Source of the DNA: Bacteroidales bacterium
Lineage (GTDB): Bacteria; Bacteroidota; Bacteroidia; Bacteroidales; JAFGXI01
Assembly (NCBI GenBank): GCA_016936665.1
Contig: JAFGXI010000040.1
Location: forward strand, 1-37,144
Reading direction: 5' to 3'
DNA length: 37,144 bases
The notes under the pieces are model-generated. The model ran no database searches. It was given only the letters and a program-made list of their open reading frames with translations, and was not told where the DNA came from. The position numbers were made by a program, and so were the translations under genes. Shown here piece after piece: positions 24,538 through 33,925 of this stretch; the first letter of the stretch is position 1; each line of letters begins with the position of its first letter.

Positions 24538-25216
24538 CTATTGCCCAGTTAATTGGTTCAATATTATGGTCGGATAAATAACTGTTGCATTTCGAAAAAG
24601 GTCGTGTTCCGAAAAAACCGCCGCGATTTGCAGAAAGTGGCGAAGGATGAACCGCTTTAAGAATACAATGTTTATTGCTATCTATTAATTTAGATTTACT
24701 TTGTGCATAGCTTCCCCAAAGCACAAACACCAAGTTGTTTTTTTCTGAAGATAATTTTTGAATGACTTCGTCGGTAAATTTTTCCCATCCTTTATTTTGA
24801 TGTGATCCTGCTTGATGTGCTCTTACTGTTAGCGTTGCATTCAGTAATAAAACACCTTTCCTTGCCCACGATTCCAAATTGCCGTGTTTTGGAATAGAAA
24901 TGCCCAAATCGTTATTCAATTCTTTGTAAATATTTACAAGAGATGGCGGAATTTTAATCCCCTTAGGAACAGAAAAGCAAAGCCCGTGAGCTTGACCATC
25001 GCCATGATAGGGATCTTGCCCTAAAATAACCACTTTAACTTTATCGAAAGGTGTACTATTAAACGCATTAAAAATTAATGATCCGGGAGGGAAGATATTG
25101 GCTTTGTTTTTTTCTTCCACCAAAAATGCTTTTAGTTTCGAAAAATAATCAGCCTGAAAACTTTCCCAAAGTATATTTTTCCATGAGTCGTTTATATTTG
25201 GATTAACACTACTCAT
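24530..25216 (-). CDS. ung: Uracil-DNA glycosylase (family 1)
   Basis: 228 residues from the ATG at 25216. A longer frame starting at a TTG (25297) would add 27 residues unlike the family and would overlap the upstream gene, so it is rejected. Signature motifs: [13 protein letters not shown] with the catalytic Asp, FSVP for the uracil pocket, LLLNATLTV, and [10 protein letters not shown] with the catalytic His. The enzyme removes uracil from DNA in base-excision repair. Length fits UNG (about 220-230). It lies 7 bases after the thioredoxin-fold gene and overlaps the GT2 gene by 8 bases. Confidence 0.95.
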   Translation of the reverse strand: MSSVNPNINDSWKNILWESFQADYFSKLKAFLVEEKNKANIFPPGSLIFNAFNSTPFDKVKVVILGQDPYHGDGQAHGLCFSVPKGIKIPPSLVNIYKELNNDLGISIPKHGNLESWARKGVLLLNATLTVRAHQAGSHQNKGWEKFTDEVIQKLSSEKNNLVFVLWGSYAQSKSKLIDSNKHCILKAVHPSPLSANRGGFFGTRPFSKCNSYLSDHNIEPINWAIDA

Positions 25217-25223
25217 ATCTTTT

Positions 25224-26261
25224 TTATTGTGGATGTTGTTGCTGATACTCAGTGATAAACTGTTGCCAAGTCTGAGTTTTATATTTTTCTTCTCCAAAAA
25301 AGACTAAAATTGATATTATTTCGGCTCCAGAACGATATCCGGGAACATTGCTTAAAAGTTCCATTTTTTCGTTCAAATAAATAGTGGCCGGTATCCCAAT
25401 TTGCCGATTAGTTAGTGCAATAGCCAAATCGTGAAATGGATGGCTGATACCTTGATTTATATAAGTTTGCCCATTAAATACAATACTGTCTTTTGAAGTT
25501 GGATCAAAGTGTATCGCATAAAAATATTTGTTGATGTAATTGGCAATAGCAGTGTCTGTAAAAGTTGTTGCTTCCATTACTTTTGAAGTAACACTCCAGC
25601 TTGTGAACAGATCGATTAGAACTGGTTTAGGTTCTTTTTTTATTAACTTTTGAGCATCTTCAAAACTAACCCACTGAACTAAGCCATCGCCATTTGGGAT
25701 AGAATCGTTGAAGGTATTCTCGAAATTGGTTTTAAAAGTTTCGAAAGGTGCGCTTTTAAAAGCGTTTTCGTTAAAATAAACTAAGTAAGGTTCAATTTTT
25801 TTTACATCCATATATCCAGGTAATGCTTGTATTAATTGGCCTTTTTCGTCGAGATAAGAAATGGTGGGGTAGGAAGGTCTGTTGTTTGTTAAGATATATC
25901 CAAGCTCGTGTGTAGCTCGTCTTCCGCCTGCATTTTTATTAACATAGGTCTTTCCTAAGTACTCAAGAGTATCTGTAGTTTCTGCATCAAACCTTACAGG
26001 ATAAAAATATTGATTGATGTATGAAGCAATTTGAGGGTGCGAAAATGTGTTTTTCGACATAACTTTACACCAACCGCACCATTCAGTATAAATATCGATA
26101 AAAATCTTCTTAGGAACTTCTTTTTGTTTTTCTAAAGCTTCTGTAAGTGTCATCCATTCAACTAAATCCTTATGATCTTCTTCAGCAATTTCCTGTGCCT
26201 TTAGATTAAATGTAGTTAAAACGGTAAGAGTAATTAGTAATGCGAATAAATTGAATTTCAT
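25224..26261 (-). CDS. Exported tandem thioredoxin-fold protein, second domain without cysteines
   Basis: 345 residues with a signal peptide (cleavage near LKAQ, 20-23). Two similar thioredoxin-like domains follow. The first (about 40-165) has [13 protein letters not shown] (53-65, active CxxC) and the cis-Pro loop [12 protein letters not shown] (130-141). The second (about 195-325) copies the layout, [13 protein letters not shown] (214-226) and [12 protein letters not shown] (289-300), but the CxxC is SVTS, so it cannot be redox-active. Shared blocks such as [11 protein letters not shown] against [11 protein letters not shown] show internal duplication. It would act in the periplasm as a thiol oxidoreductase (first domain) with a possible binding role for the second. 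It leads a four-gene run with ung, GT2 and methyltransferase genes. Confidence 0.88.
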   Translation of the reverse strand: MKFNLFALLITLTVLTTFNLKAQEIAEEDHKDLVEWMTLTEALEKQKEVPKKIFIDIYTEWCGWCKVMSKNTFSHPQIASYINQYFYPVRFDAETTDTLEYLGKTYVNKNAGGRRATHELGYILTNNRPSYPTISYLDEKGQLIQALPGYMDVKKIEPYLVYFNENAFKSAPFETFKTNFENTFNDSIPNGDGLVQWVSFEDAQKLIKKEPKPVLIDLFTSWSVTSKVMEATTFTDTAIANYINKYFYAIHFDPTSKDSIVFNGQTYINQGISHPFHDLAIALTNRQIGIPATIYLNEKMELLSNVPGYRSGAEIISILVFFGEEKYKTQTWQQFITEYQQQHPQ

Positions 26262-26292
26262 TATTTATAACTTATAAAAATTAAGAAAGTAA

Positions 26293-26300
26293 CAAAGATA
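26293..26300 (-). promoter_or_regulatory. Possible -7 element for the thioredoxin-ung-GT2-methyltransferase run
   Basis: On the minus strand TATCTTTG (26300-26293) fits TAnnTTTG exactly, 31 bases before the ATG at 26261. The upstream TTTG box is not at the normal spacing (the nearest is 26 bases away), so only the -7 box is supported. Confidence 0.45.
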
Positions 26301-26314
26301 CTTAAATTTATCTT

Positions 26315-26345
26315 TTTGAAATGAATCAAATTTTATGCACTTTTG
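26315..26345 (+). promoter_or_regulatory. Possible promoter of the MFS gene
   Basis: TTTG (26315-26318), 19 bases, CACTTTTG (26338-26345), one mismatch from TAnnTTTG. It lies 33 bases before the ATG at 26379. Confidence 0.45.
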
Positions 26346-26378
26346 ATGCTCAAAATTGTAAACAATATTTAAAAAATA

Positions 26379-27785
26379 ATGGAAAAGTTAAAGAGTACTA
26401 TGATGGAATCTAGCTGGGCAAGATGGCTTGTTTTGATTCTCGTGTCGTTGACCATGTTTTTTGCTTACTTCTTTGTTGATGTAGCAGCTCCTTTACAAAG
26501 TTTATTAGAAAAAAACTACGGTTGGTCACCTGAGGTTTTTGGTATGTTAGGTGGTTCTGAATTCTTTTTGAATGTGTTTGCCGGTTTCTTGATTTTATCG
26601 GGTATCATCTTAGATAAAATGGGGATCAGGTTTACTATCATCACTTCTGGTTTAGCAATGGTTTTTGGTGCCGCTTTAAAATACTATGCTTTAACGTTTA
26701 TTGATGCCTCATCAATAGTTAATATTTTCGGATATAGTTTGCCATCTACAGCTATGTTTGCATTTATCGGCTTTGCAATATTTGGGGTTGGTGTTGAAAT
26801 GGCAGGCATTACTGTATCGAAAACTCTTGTTAAATGGTTTAAAGGTAAAGAGTTAGCTTTGGCTATGGGTTTGGAAATGGCAACGGCTCGTTTAGGTGTA
26901 TTTGCAGTGTTCAGATTATCTCCTTACTTTGCAGGAATCACAGATGAAAATGCTCTTGGTGACCCTACTGGAGTTTCAAATTCTGTTTTTTGGGGCTTAG
27001 CATTTTTAGCTGTTGGATTCCTTACTTTTTTAATTTATACCTTTGTTGATTTAAAAGAAGAAAAACAATCTGGCAAGTCAGATTTGTCTCCCGAAGATGA
27101 ATTTAAAATTTCTGATATAGGTAAGATTTTAACTAATCCTGGTTTTATAGCAATCGCAGGTTTATGTGTGTTGTTCTATTCCGCTATTTTCCCATTTCAA
27201 AAATTTGCAACTGATATGTTAGCTTCAAAACTTAACATGTCAATAAAAGATGCTGGAGCATTATTCTCGTATTTTCCTATAGGTGCAATGGTTTTAACAC
27301 CTTTAATAGGATTTTTCCTCGACAAAAAAGGCTTGGGTGCAACCCTAATGTTTTTTGGTGCACTTCTTTTAACTGTTTCTCATCTTATATTTGGCCTAGT
27401 TCCAGCAGAAACTTTTAATACAACAATCGCCATCATCACAATCGTCATCCTAGGAACAGCATTTTCTCTCGTCCCTGCTTCTATGTGGCCTTCTTTACCT
27501 AAGATTATTGATGAGAAATTTTTAGGCTCTGCTTATGGTCTTATTTTCTTTATTCAAAATATTGGTTTAATGATTGTCCCAATATTAATAGGTTGGTCTT
27601 TGAGTCATTCTAATCCTGGTGTAGCAGAAGCTATTGCTTCCGGTGAGTCGTTGAAATATGATTATACTCAACCGGAACTTATTTTTGCTGGTTTTGGTGT
27701 AGCGGCTATGGTTTTAGCGCTTATTCTTAAAGGTATAGATAAGAAAAATGCTTATGGACTAGATTTACCAAATATTCAAAAATAA
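26379..27785 (+). CDS. Major facilitator superfamily transporter
   Basis: A 468-residue inner-membrane protein with about 12 hydrophobic segments in two halves, split by a charged loop (DLKEEKQSGKSDLSPEDEFK, about 224-243). The MFS motif between helices 2 and 3 is present as GIILDKMGIRF (75-85) and its counterpart in the second half as GFFLDKKGLGA (around 312-322). The loop VKWFKGKELALAMGLEMA recalls family members that transport organic anions, such as oxalate/formate or nitrate-type carriers, but the substrate cannot be told. It is a single-gene unit with its own promoter and a strong terminator. Confidence 0.88.
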   Translation: MEKLKSTMMESSWARWLVLILVSLTMFFAYFFVDVAAPLQSLLEKNYGWSPEVFGMLGGSEFFLNVFAGFLILSGIILDKMGIRFTIITSGLAMVFGAALKYYALTFIDASSIVNIFGYSLPSTAMFAFIGFAIFGVGVEMAGITVSKTLVKWFKGKELALAMGLEMATARLGVFAVFRLSPYFAGITDENALGDPTGVSNSVFWGLAFLAVGFLTFLIYTFVDLKEEKQSGKSDLSPEDEFKISDIGKILTNPGFIAIAGLCVLFYSAIFPFQKFATDMLASKLNMSIKDAGALFSYFPIGAMVLTPLIGFFLDKKGLGATLMFFGALLLTVSHLIFGLVPAETFNTTIAIITIVILGTAFSLVPASMWPSLPKIIDEKFLGSAYGLIFFIQNIGLMIVPILIGWSLSHSNPGVAEAIASGESLKYDYTQPELIFAGFGVAAMVLALILKGIDKKNAYGLDLPNIQK

Positions 27786-27800
27786 TAATTGAGTTAAATA

Positions 27801-27847
27801 AAAAAAGGAATGGGCAGATAAACAATTATTTGCCCATTCCTTTTTTA
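27801..27847 (+). terminator. Bidirectional terminator between MFS and lipoprotein genes
   Basis: AAAAAAGGAATGGGCA (27801-27816) pairs with TGCCCATTCCTTTTTT (27831-27846): a 16-bp perfect stem with a 14-base loop, T run after it on both strands. It can end the MFS transcript and the converging lipoprotein transcript. Confidence 0.9.
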
Positions 27848-27923
27848 TTGATGTAATCGAATTATTTAATATTGGTTATTATTCTTGCATGAATGTAATT
27901 CATTGATAATAGCATTTTACAAT

Positions 27924-28841
27924 TTACAAGGAATCAAGCAAGGCGGTGAGTTGATCGTCACTTATAGATTCTAATGTAATAGGGATACTTCCTGATGAAT
28001 TTAATTCTACACCTAGATAAGTATAAAAAAGTTCATTATCACTATTTATACCCATAGCTATCACTTTAACAAAAGTACTATCTTCAAAATTATCGCTTGT
28101 TAGAGCATAGGCTTGAGAAACAGTTTGGTAGGTAGGTTGATATACAAAAATACCAACATTGTCTAACTCATCAGTTTCAGATGTGAAAGTAAGACCATTG
28201 AACCCTAAATGTGGTTTTCCGCAATTAATCCATCCTAATTTTCCTATAAATGCAGAATACGAATTACTATTTTCTGTGAAGTATAAATCAGCACTGTTTC
28301 CATTTACATCACTTACGTCAGCAGTCCAATCTGGTTTGTTGTTCAAAGTATAACCATAATAAACTTTCATGTCTTCTCTTACGCTATCGGTTGGCATTTC
28401 GATCGCAAATACTCGGTCTGGTTTTAACAACAATTCTTGCACAACACCATTTTCATCTTCTTTAAATACCCTAACCCTAATTTCGCCATCTGTTTCTAAT
28501 ATCTTAGGCCTTTCTACCGTTGGTAACTGATAATATATCATGTCTTTAGCCGTGTATAATTCTACTAACTTAACAGTAAAAGGGAAATCGACGTCACTAC
28601 TATCAGGGAACATTAATAAATCTTTAGCAATCCATATCTTTGTACCCTGTAAACCTTGTATTGGGCTGTCGCCTTCTTCTGTAATTTCAAATTCTTGTTC
28701 TTCTTGTTTTTTAGAATCAAGATAATCGTCGATAGGCTCATAACTATTTAGTTGTTGTGTGGGTTCTATACGCTCCCTCGAACAAGAGATCAACCAAATT
28801 AAGCCGATCATTATCGATAGTGAGATAATAATTCTTTTCAT
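27924..28841 (-). CDS. Lipoprotein of unknown function
   Basis: 305 residues with signal peptide and lipobox LISC (Cys20). The next ~40 residues are acidic and low in structure (SKKQEEQEFEITEEGDSP). The middle (about 67-150) has the rhythm of a domain common in Bacteroidota lipoproteins: GTKIWIAKDLLMF at the start, FTVKLVELYTAKDM, GEIRVRVFKEDE and FAIEMPTDS, each a beta strand with short turns. I recognise no catalytic motif. The gene is 18 bases downstream of the outer-membrane-like gene on the same strand, so the two are likely co-transcribed and may act together at the envelope. Confidence 0.75.
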   Translation of the reverse strand: MKRIIISLSIMIGLIWLISCSRERIEPTQQLNSYEPIDDYLDSKKQEEQEFEITEEGDSPIQGLQGTKIWIAKDLLMFPDSSDVDFPFTVKLVELYTAKDMIYYQLPTVERPKILETDGEIRVRVFKEDENGVVQELLLKPDRVFAIEMPTDSVREDMKVYYGYTLNNKPDWTADVSDVNGNSADLYFTENSNSYSAFIGKLGWINCGKPHLGFNGLTFTSETDELDNVGIFVYQPTYQTVSQAYALTSDNFEDSTFVKVIAMGINSDNELFYTYLGVELNSSGSIPITLESISDDQLTALLDSL

Positions 28842-28859
28842 GATGTTTTAATTTATTAA

Positions 28860-29399
28860 TTAGTTATAAGCTGGACAAGAAACAGCAGATCTTCTTCTTT
28901 TATTAGTAGCACCATATCCTTTGTTTTTACATCCGAATACGTACATTATACCTAATCTTAGATTGGTTTCTTTCCATTTGCCGTTGTATCTGTATTCTAA
29001 AAAAGGGCGCCAACAACCACTGTTTTTAACTATGCCGGCACCACCTTCGAGTACTGCATTGCTGTATTTTGCTCCTTCCATGCCAGACGACTCATAGTTC
29101 AACCAAGCGTTGTACCCGCCGTGAGCCAGAAGATAAAAATCGTACTTTTTTATTTTGAAGATTGTCAATTCTAAAGCGAGACCGGCATAATATTCGTTTA
29201 CCTTGTTAAAACCGGGATAGTAAGCCGCTTGAGGAATAACTCTGAAGCGGTTGTCGGGTTTGAAGTTTAGTCTGAAACCTGCGCCTACGCTTTCGGTCTG
29301 AAAATTATAAATTGCCGATAGTCCAACGCCAATTCCTCCTGCTTTTAAATCAAGATTCGAACTTAAACACAAAATTAAAATAAGTATTAGTTTTCTCAT
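28860..29399 (-). CDS. Exported small beta-barrel-like protein with basic CPAYN tail
   Basis: 179 residues with signal peptide (MRKLILILILCLSSNLDLKA, cleavage around 20). The mature part alternates strands in beta-barrel fashion (VGLSAIYNF, GAGFRLNFKPDNRFRVIPQA, KYDFYLLAHGGYNAW, RPFLEYRYNG, LRLGIMYVFG). The C-terminal 23 residues differ: a Cys, then basic NKRRRSAV and the end SCPAYN. That tail is not part of a barrel and may face the periplasm or serve a binding job. Function unknown. First gene of a pair with the lipoprotein gene. Confidence 0.7.
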   Translation of the reverse strand: MRKLILILILCLSSNLDLKAGGIGVGLSAIYNFQTESVGAGFRLNFKPDNRFRVIPQAAYYPGFNKVNEYYAGLALELTIFKIKKYDFYLLAHGGYNAWLNYESSGMEGAKYSNAVLEGGAGIVKNSGCWRPFLEYRYNGKWKETNLRLGIMYVFGCKNKGYGATNKRRRSAVSCPAYN

Positions 29400-29560
29400 T
29401 AGCCTTAATTTTAAAGCTCGTAAAGTTAATATTTTTTACTAACAATCATTTTTCTGATTGATTCATGTCTAACACACACAATTATGAATCTTCCCCTATC
29501 TGTATTTTTAATTAAATTCATTCTAAAAAATCTTACATTTTATATAACATGTTTCTGAAC

Positions 29561-29592
29561 ATTGTATAAACTTATCTAAGCATTTAAATTTG
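29561..29592 (+). promoter_or_regulatory. Promoter of sdhCAB
   Basis: ATTG (29561-29564), 20 bases, TAAATTTG (29585-29592), a good match to the Bacteroidota promoter. It leaves a 5' leader of about 57 bases before sdhC. Elsewhere the 257-base gap holds a short hairpin CAATCA/TGATTG (29443-29460) and nothing else that I can see. Confidence 0.6.
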
Positions 29593-29656
29593 TTTCCTCC
29601 ATGCAAAAAGTGGAAAAATGAAAGTAACATTATTACATAACTTAAATTAAAGTATT

Positions 29657-30343
29657 ATGAGTGGTTTTATGTCTTCTTCAATTGGAAAGAAGTTTTTCAT
29701 GAGTATCACCGGGCTTTTCCTGATGGTATTCTTGTTAGTGCACTTGACGGCAAACCTGGCGTTGTTGTTTGGCCCTGAGGCCTTTAATAAGGTGTCGCAT
29801 TTTATGGGGACAAATCCGATTATTCAGGTTATGCAGCCTGTTTTAGCTATCGGTTTTATCTTACATATTTTGTATGCCAGTATGTTAACCATACAAAACC
29901 AAAAGGCGCGACCAGAATCGTACGCTAAAACGGTCAATGGGCACCAGAGCAGTTGGACCTCTAAAAACATGTATATTTTAGGCGGCGTTGTATTATCGTT
30001 TTTGGTATTACACATCATTAATTTCTTTTGGAAGATGAAAGTTACTGGCTCACCACTTTTAAACGAAGTTGAAGTAGATGGTGAAATGATGGAAAATGCT
30101 TATGGTTTAGTTGTAGGACTTTTTAAAGATCCTCAGTTAGGCATAGTGTACTCTTTGGTTTACATCTTAGGTGCAGTTGGCCTTGGGTTTCATTTAACTC
30201 ACGGCTTTTGGTCTTCGTTCCAAACCATTGGTATGAGTAACGATTTATGGAGAAAAAGACTAACAGCTGTTGGTTATTTATTTGCACTTTTAATTGGTGC
30301 AGGATTCTCTATCATCCCATTATTTTTAATGATTACTGCTTAA
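29657..30343 (+). CDS. sdhC: Succinate dehydrogenase/fumarate reductase cytochrome b subunit
   Basis: 228 residues, the membrane anchor of complex II of the single-subunit diheme cytochrome b558 type (B. subtilis/Wolinella-like). About five hydrophobic helices are visible, with candidate heme-ligand histidines inside them: His29 (FLLVHLTAN), the His in GFILHILYA, the one in LVLHIINFF and those of FHLTHGFW. It passes electrons between menaquinone and the FAD/iron-sulphur subunits. First gene of sdhCAB; sdhA starts 10 bases after its stop. Confidence 0.93.
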   Translation: MSGFMSSSIGKKFFMSITGLFLMVFLLVHLTANLALLFGPEAFNKVSHFMGTNPIIQVMQPVLAIGFILHILYASMLTIQNQKARPESYAKTVNGHQSSWTSKNMYILGGVVLSFLVLHIINFFWKMKVTGSPLLNEVEVDGEMMENAYGLVVGLFKDPQLGIVYSLVYILGAVGLGFHLTHGFWSSFQTIGMSNDLWRKRLTAVGYLFALLIGAGFSIIPLFLMITA

Positions 30344-30353
30344 ATCTAGTACT

Positions 30354-32294
30354 ATGACAAAATTAAATTCTAAAATACCGGAAGGCTTAGTGGCCGAAAA
30401 ATGGGATAATTACAAAGCCCATCAGAAGTTAGTAAACCCTGCTAATAAAAGAAAACTAGATGTAATCGTAGTCGGAACCGGTTTGGCCGGTGGTGCCGCT
30501 GCAGCTAGTTTAGGAGAGTTAGGTTTTAATGTTAAAGTGTTCTGTTATCAGGACTCTCCTCGTAGAGCTCACTCAATTGCTGCTCAAGGGGGTATAAATG
30601 CTGCAAAGAATTACCCAAACGATGGAGACTCTATCTATCGTTTATTCTACGATACAGTAAAAGGAGGAGACTATAGGGCTCGCGAAGCTAATGTTTATCG
30701 TTTAGCTCAAGTGTCAAACGACATTATAGACCAATGTGTAGCCCAAGGCGTTCCTTTTGCTCGTGAATATGGCGGACTTTTAGATAACCGCTCATTCGGA
30801 GGAGCACAAGTAAGTCGTACGTTTTATGCTCGCGGTCAAACCGGACAACAATTACTGTTAGGTGCTTATGGTGCTTTAAACCGTCAAATCGAAGCAGGAA
30901 CATGTAAAATGTACAACCGCACAGAGATGATGGATGTCGTCGTTGTTGATGGCAAAGCGCGTGGTATTATCACTCGAAATATGGTAACAGGAGAAATTGA
31001 TGCTCACTTCGGCCATGCTGTTGTATTAGCAACAGGAGGTTACGGAAATGTATTCTTCTTATCGACAAACGCTATGGGCTCTAATGGATCCGCAGCTGTA
31101 AAAGCATATCGTAAAGGCGCATACTTTGGAAATCCTTGCTATGTTCAAATTCATCCTACTTGTATTCCTGTTCATGGCGATTTTCAATCAAAATTAACTT
31201 TGATGTCGGAGTCGTTGCGTAACGATGGTCGTATTTGGGTTCCTAAAAAGAAAGAAGATGCAGAGGCTATTCGCGCAGGAAAATTAAAACCAACAGAAAT
31301 TAAGGCAGAAGATAGAGATTACTATTTAGAAAGAAGATATCCGGCATTCGGAAACTTAGTTCCTCGAGATGTTGCTTCAAGAGCCGCTAAAGAACGTTGC
31401 GATGCCGGTTATGGTGTAGGAACTGGTCAGGCAGTATACTTAGATTTTAAAACAGCTATCGAACGATTAGGCGAAGATAAAATTCGCGAACGTTACGGCA
31501 ACTTATTTCAAATGTACGAGAAGATTGTGGACGAAAATCCATACAAAACTCCTATGATGATTTATCCTGCTATTCACTACACAATGGGCGGACTATGGGT
31601 TGATTATGAGTTACAAACCACTATCCCCGGATTATTCGCAGCAGGAGAAGCAAACTTCTCTGATCACGGTGCAAATCGTTTAGGCGCATCTGCATTAATG
31701 CAAGGTTTAGCCGATGGTTACTTTGTGTTACCGTACACTGTTCAAAATTACTTGGCAGATGAGTTGCATACACCACGATTGAACCCTGAAGAAACTAAAG
31801 AATTTATTGAAGCTAAAGATGAGGTTCAAAACCACATTAATAAATTGATGAACATCAACGGAAGTCGTTCAGTAGACTCAATCCACAAAGAATTAGGCCA
31901 TATTATGTGGGACAATGTGGGAATGGCTCGAAACGAAAAAGGTTTAAAAGATGCCATCGAGAAAATTTCGGCTTTAAGAAAAGAATTCTGGGCTAACGTA
32001 AAAGTACCCGGAAGTGCCAACGAAATGAATCCTGAGTTGGAAAAAGCCAATCGTGTTGCCGATTTCCTTGAACTAGGAGAATTGATGGCTCGCGATGCTC
32101 TTCATAGAGAAGAATCTTGCGGCGGACACTTCCGCGAAGAATTTCAAACTGAAGAAGGCGAAGCTAAACGTAACGATCAAGACTTCACTTATGTGGCTAC
32201 TTGGGAGTACAAAGGCTCAGAAGCCTCTCCAGAGCTTCATAAAGAAGATTTGAAATACGAAGCTATCGAAGTTAAAGTCAGAAATTACAAGTAA
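30354..32294 (+). CDS. sdhA: Succinate dehydrogenase/fumarate reductase flavoprotein subunit
   Basis: 646 residues, full length. FAD-binding motif [14 protein letters not shown] (39-52); covalent flavin attachment at His73 ([10 protein letters not shown], 71-80); the substrate-site stretch around HPTCIPVHG; the REE-rich C-terminal domain with [11 protein letters not shown]. It oxidises succinate to fumarate (or the reverse) on the cytoplasmic face of the membrane in complex II, linking the TCA cycle with menaquinone. Gene order C-A-B and the length are those of the Bacteroidota enzyme. Confidence 0.96.
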   Translation: MTKLNSKIPEGLVAEKWDNYKAHQKLVNPANKRKLDVIVVGTGLAGGAAAASLGELGFNVKVFCYQDSPRRAHSIAAQGGINAAKNYPNDGDSIYRLFYDTVKGGDYRAREANVYRLAQVSNDIIDQCVAQGVPFAREYGGLLDNRSFGGAQVSRTFYARGQTGQQLLLGAYGALNRQIEAGTCKMYNRTEMMDVVVVDGKARGIITRNMVTGEIDAHFGHAVVLATGGYGNVFFLSTNAMGSNGSAAVKAYRKGAYFGNPCYVQIHPTCIPVHGDFQSKLTLMSESLRNDGRIWVPKKKEDAEAIRAGKLKPTEIKAEDRDYYLERRYPAFGNLVPRDVASRAAKERCDAGYGVGTGQAVYLDFKTAIERLGEDKIRERYGNLFQMYEKIVDENPYKTPMMIYPAIHYTMGGLWVDYELQTTIPGLFAAGEANFSDHGANRLGASALMQGLADGYFVLPYTVQNYLADELHTPRLNPEETKEFIEAKDEVQNHINKLMNINGSRSVDSIHKELGHIMWDNVGMARNEKGLKDAIEKISALRKEFWANVKVPGSANEMNPELEKANRVADFLELGELMARDALHREESCGGHFREEFQTEEGEAKRNDQDFTYVATWEYKGSEASPELHKEDLKYEAIEVKVRNYK

Positions 32295-32313
32295 AATTCA
32301 AAAAATTAGAATC

Positions 32314-33057
32314 ATGGATTTAAAATTAAGAGTATGGCGTCAGAAAGATGCAAATTCGAAAGGCGGATTTGAAAACTATGACGTACAAAATATCACCACA
32401 GATGCTTCGTTTTTAGAGATGATGGACATTCTAAACGAACAGTTAGTCAATAGCGGACAAGATCCTGTTGCTTTCGATCACGATTGCAGAGAAGGAATTT
32501 GCGGAATGTGCTCTCTTTACATCAATGGTAGAGCTCATGGCCCTGATACCGAAGTTACTACTTGTCAACTTCACATGCGTAAGTTTAAAGATGGCGATAC
32601 AATTACCATTGAACCTTGGCGTTCTGGTGGTTTTCCTGTTATTAAAGATTTAATGGTTGATCGTTCAGCTTACGATAAAATTTTACAAGCAGGAGGTTAT
32701 GTATCGGTAAATACTGGTGGAGTGCCTGATGCAAATGCGTTACCAATCTCGAAAATTGATGCAGACGAAGCTATGGATGCCGCGACTTGTATCGGTTGTG
32801 GAGCATGTGTAGCAACATGTAAAAACTCATCGGCTATGTTGTTTGTTTCGGCAAAAGTTTCTCAATTGGCTTTACTACCACAAGGTAAAGTTGAAGCTTC
32901 GAGAAGAGCAAAAGCAATGGTTGCTCGCATGGATGAACTTGGTTTTGGTAACTGTACTAACACCGGAGCTTGCGAAGTAGAATGTCCTAAAGGTATTTCT
33001 ATCGCTCATATCGCTCGATTGAATAGAGAATTCTTATTTGCGACTTGCAAAGAGTAA
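32314..33057 (+). CDS. sdhB: Succinate dehydrogenase/fumarate reductase iron-sulphur subunit
   Basis: 247 residues. The N-terminal ferredoxin domain carries the 2Fe-2S ligands Cys58, Cys63, Cys66 (CREGICGMC) and Cys84; the C-terminal domain holds the 4Fe-4S and 3Fe-4S ligands in [11 protein letters not shown] (159-169) and [14 protein letters not shown] (214-227). It conducts electrons from the flavin to the heme subunit. It starts 19 bases after sdhA and ends just before a strong terminator. Confidence 0.96.
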   Translation: MDLKLRVWRQKDANSKGGFENYDVQNITTDASFLEMMDILNEQLVNSGQDPVAFDHDCREGICGMCSLYINGRAHGPDTEVTTCQLHMRKFKDGDTITIEPWRSGGFPVIKDLMVDRSAYDKILQAGGYVSVNTGGVPDANALPISKIDADEAMDAATCIGCGACVATCKNSSAMLFVSAKVSQLALLPQGKVEASRRAKAMVARMDELGFGNCTNTGACEVECPKGISIAHIARLNREFLFATCKE

Positions 33058-33073
33058 TTCGTAAATTAGAGAT

Positions 33074-33105
33074 AAAAAAAGGGAGTCTTTCGACTCCCTT
33101 TTTTG
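33074..33105 (+). terminator. Terminator of sdhCAB
   Basis: GGGAGTC (33081-33087) and GACTCCC (33092-33098) with a TTTC loop, A run before and T run after. It ends two bases from the stop of the converging MBL-fold gene and works in both directions. Confidence 0.9.
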
Positions 33106-33106
33106 T

Positions 33107-33754
33107 TTACATTACGTTGTCTAGTAGAAACGGATTCGACCTTAGTTCGTTCCCAATTGTAGTTTCGGGACCATGACCGCTATAAACCATTACATCATCA
33201 TCTAACTTGAATAAAACATGTTTAATGCTGTGCATTAGTTCGTCGACAGAACCTCCATTCAAATCGGTTCTCCCCACAGAACCATTAAATAAAACATCGC
33301 CCACGACTGCAAATTTTTCTTTTTTGGCTATTAACCCAATACTTCCTTTTGAGTGGCCCGGTAGATGAAACAATTGAAGTTCCGATTGTCCGAAATTCAT
33401 AGTTGATTCACCATCCAACCAAAAATCTACGGCTGGAGGAGTTGTTATTTTCATGCCATAAAGTTGCCCTGCTCTATCTGCATCATTTAAATTGTTTTCG
33501 TCACCCTTATGTGAATAAACAGGGATGTTATAGGTCTCTTTAACAAATGCATTACCCGCTACATGATCGACATGACAGTGCGTGTTGACTAATTTCACAG
33601 GTTTTAGTTGATTGGCTGCTATAAAAGAAGTCAATTCATTTTGTTCTTCTTGCGAAATGCATCCCGGATCAACAATGATACATTCTTTTGTGTCGTCGTA
33701 AATGATATATGAGTTCACTGCAAATGCATTAAAAACAAAAGCTTGTATTTTCAT
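33107..33754 (-). CDS. MBL-fold metallo-hydrolase (glyoxalase II-like)
   Basis: 215 residues, a single metallo-beta-lactamase fold. Metal ligands: HCHVDH (59-64; His59, His61, Asp63, His64), the His in LPGHSKGS (~134) and the Asp in VVGDVLF, and the last His in YSGHGPET. The length and motif spacing match the short YcbL/GloB-like hydrolases that act on thioesters or similar substrates; the substrate-binding C-terminal helices of true GloB are missing. The exact reaction is unknown. Cytoplasmic, monocistronic. Confidence 0.88.
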   Translation of the reverse strand: MKIQAFVFNAFAVNSYIIYDDTKECIIVDPGCISQEEQNELTSFIAANQLKPVKLVNTHCHVDHVAGNAFVKETYNIPVYSHKGDENNLNDADRAGQLYGMKITTPPAVDFWLDGESTMNFGQSELQLFHLPGHSKGSIGLIAKKEKFAVVGDVLFNGSVGRTDLNGGSVDELMHSIKHVLFKLDDDVMVYSGHGPETTIGNELRSNPFLLDNVM

Positions 33755-33925
33755 GATATAATAATATTTAAATCAAAACTTATTTTAGAATTACGAAAGT
33801 AAAAAATCAATTATAAAACCTACATAGCAGTTCTCGATTTATTTTGTAAAACGCACAAAAATTTGACCTTCGTATCGTGAAGTTTGACTATTTTTGAGAA
33901 TAGTTAAATATATCGATTTGTTATA

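Noticed and set aside
25217..25297. 27-residue N-terminal extension of Ung from a TTG
   Set aside because: It overlaps the upstream gene, is unlike the family, and a good ATG at 25216 follows a 7-base gap.
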